In this document: in pieces, positions 62,554 through 64,000 of the stretch
How positions within the stretch are numbered: position 1 is the first letter of the stretch
Layout: every line of letters begins with the position of its first letter
Source: Atrina japonica
Lineage: Eukaryota > Mollusca > Bivalvia > Pterioida > Pinnidae
Reading direction: 5' to 3'
NCBI GenBank assembly: GCA_030159075.1
Contig: BROG01000044.1
Coordinates: 1,456,501 to 1,520,500 of the forward strand
DNA: 64,000 bases
The notes under the pieces: model-generated
The model's input: the letters and a program-made list of their open reading frames with translations, nothing else
Database searches by the model: none
Told to the model about the DNA's origin: nothing
Program-made: the position numbers and the translations under genes

Positions 62554-63580
62554 ATGCCACAAGAAGAAAATAAGGACATGTTCAAAATAATTGTTGCTAC
62601 TGATATCCATCTAGGATATGGTGAAAAAGATGTGATTCGAGGAAATGATTCTCTCATAGCATTTGAAGAAATTTTACAAAATGCCAAAAAGCATGAAGCT
62701 GACTTTATTTTACTGGGTGGCGACCTTTTCCATGAGAACAAACCTCCACGGAGAATAATGCATGGATGTATCTCGTTACTTCGAAAATACTGTTTTGGTA
62801 ATAAACCTGTGCAATTTGAGTACCTTAGTGATCAATCTGCTGATTTCAATCATTGTCAGTTTCAGAATGTTAATTACGAAGATCCAAATTTAAACATTGC
62901 AATGCCGGTGTTCTCAATACACGGAAATCATGATGATCCCACAGGTCAAGGTAATCTGTGTTCTTTAGACCTTCTTCATAGTTCTGGCTTGATGAATTAC
63001 TTTGGAAAGACAACTTCTCTGGAGAAAATTGACATTTCTCCACTGCTTTTGCAAAAAGGAAATACAAAGTTAGCTCTCTATGGACTTGGTTCAATTCGAG
63101 ACGAACGACTTCATCGTCTATTTGTGCATAAAAATGTCACCATGTTACGACCAAGAGAGAACAAGGATGATTGGTTTAATTTGTTTGTTATCCATCAGAA
63201 CCGATCCAAGCACACTGCTACTAGCTATATTCCTGAACAGTTTTTAGACGATTTTTTAGATCTCGTAATATGGGGACATGAACACGAATGCAGGATTGAA
63301 CCAGAATGGAATGGTGCTCAGAACTTTTATGTCAGTCAACCTGGAAGCAGTGTGGCGACATCACTTTGTGAGGGAGAAGCTAAGCCAAAACATATAGGCC
63401 TGCTACAAATCAAAGGAAAGGATTTTAAAATGACCAAGATTCCTCTGCATACAGTTCGTCAGTTCTACATGGAAGATATAATACTTAGTGAGACAAATCT
63501 GACGCCAAGTGATCATAACATAGGCAAGCAGGTACAGGATTACTGCGAGGAGAAAGTTGAACTCCTACTGGAAAAAGCTG
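62554..63580 (+). CDS. MRE11: MRE11 double-strand-break repair nuclease, N-terminal exon (3' incomplete)
   Basis: Catalytic subunit of the MRE11-RAD50-NBS1 complex: a Mn-dependent 3'-5' exonuclease and endonuclease that processes DNA ends in the nucleus. All five phosphoesterase motifs are visible: ATDIHLGY (D17, H19), [10 protein letters not shown] (D57), [10 protein letters not shown] (N125, H126), VIHQNRSKH (H214) and WGHEHEC (H242, H244). These equal human D20, H22, D60, N128, H129, H217, H245 and H247 with a constant offset of 3. The start [17 protein letters not shown] matches the family start. The run [14 protein letters not shown] marks the end of the nuclease domain. Homology ends at LLEKA before GTAATA at 63581, the likely donor; the frame stays open to a TGA at 63634. 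About 342 residues in one exon is unusual, since vertebrate MRE11 splits this region many times. Confidence 0.95.
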
Positions 63581-63737
63581 GTAATATATATAAATTATCA
63601 ACTGAAATTATTCCTGTTTCCACAAGGTTTGTTTGATATCCTTGGTAACTGTATAACGGATTAAATGTGACTTTAGATTTGTATTGAATTACTGATATAT
63701 CATAATTATTCCTAAAATTTTCTAACTGTTTATTTGA

Positions 63738-63919
63738 AAACAAACTTGTCTATAAAAGTTACTCCAGGGAACAGTCAGAAGTGGCCATTATAGACAGTGG
63801 CCTTTATAGTGAGGTTTATTCAGTATTAAAAAAGGTTAACAAAAGTTATGTTTGGATGACCTTTATTATACACAGCTGCTATGTACATGTATACAGAGGT
63901 GATGTTGAAGTTTGACTGT
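63738..63919 (+). mobile_element. pogo-like MITE (family A2) in MRE11 intron
   Basis: ACAAACTTGTCTATAAAAGT ... GAAGTTTGACTGTT, with GTGGCCATTATAGACAGTGG and CCTTTATAGTGAGGTTTATT inside. It closely parallels 20417-20594. The outer ends are degenerate. Confidence 0.7.
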
Positions 63920-64000
63920 TAATTATTTAACTTACTACATCTGTCAGTGATAGAGTCACTTTATGTGGTGAATATGATAGCACTTGATAATTTACAAGGA

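Noticed and set aside
62554..63636. MRE11 as an intronless processed pseudogene
   Set aside because: The reading frame is intact with all catalytic residues, a strong acceptor precedes the ATG, and homology stops exactly at a GT donor; a retrocopy would continue into the C-terminal part.

Overview
The window is animal genomic DNA: AT-rich, intron-rich and full of short non-autonomous transposons, tRNA-derived SINEs and intronic minisatellites. The SINE body (31.49-31.70 kb, 9.78-10.09 kb), the short inverted-repeat elements and the level of protein divergence from human suggest a bivalve mollusc. That is an inference from pattern recognition; no search was run.

Three conserved protein genes are present. 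(1) USP7/HAUSP, plus strand, 325-29120: 29 coding exons can be placed by homology and GT-AG splice sites, all phase-consistent. They cover the protein from the TRAF domain to the natural stop; only the extreme N-terminus lies upstream of the window. (2) A CFAP96 (C4orf47-type) ciliary microtubule protein, minus strand, 54306 down to 41440. Seven exons are found, of which two (49298-49373 and 46808-46883) are paralogous 76-nt exons that can only be used one at a time. (3) The 5' part of MRE11, plus strand, 62554-63580. The entire nuclease domain sits in one uninterrupted exon, and the gene runs off the right edge.

Layout: 1-29120 is USP7 with large introns holding minisatellites (28-, 42- and 64-bp units), a nested pair of inverted-repeat elements (2929-6459 with 3515-4379 inside), several MITE families and a 1.6-kb element with a decayed ORF (18495-20120). 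29121-41439 is the USP7 3' flank and intergenic repeat-rich DNA. 41440-54306 is CFAP96, whose central introns carry two very large minisatellites (about 42.30-45.93 kb and 47.55-49.18 kb) on either side of alternative exon 4B. 54307-62507 is the intergenic region and 5' flank shared by CFAP96 (leftward) and MRE11 (rightward); it holds a 56-bp near-perfect palindrome and two 1,017-bp inverted-repeat transposons.

The three genes do not form a pathway. USP7 is a deubiquitinase and MRE11 a DNA double-strand-break nuclease, both in the broad DNA-damage response; CFAP96 is a ciliary protein. The most interesting observation is the phase-enforced mutually exclusive exon pair in CFAP96.
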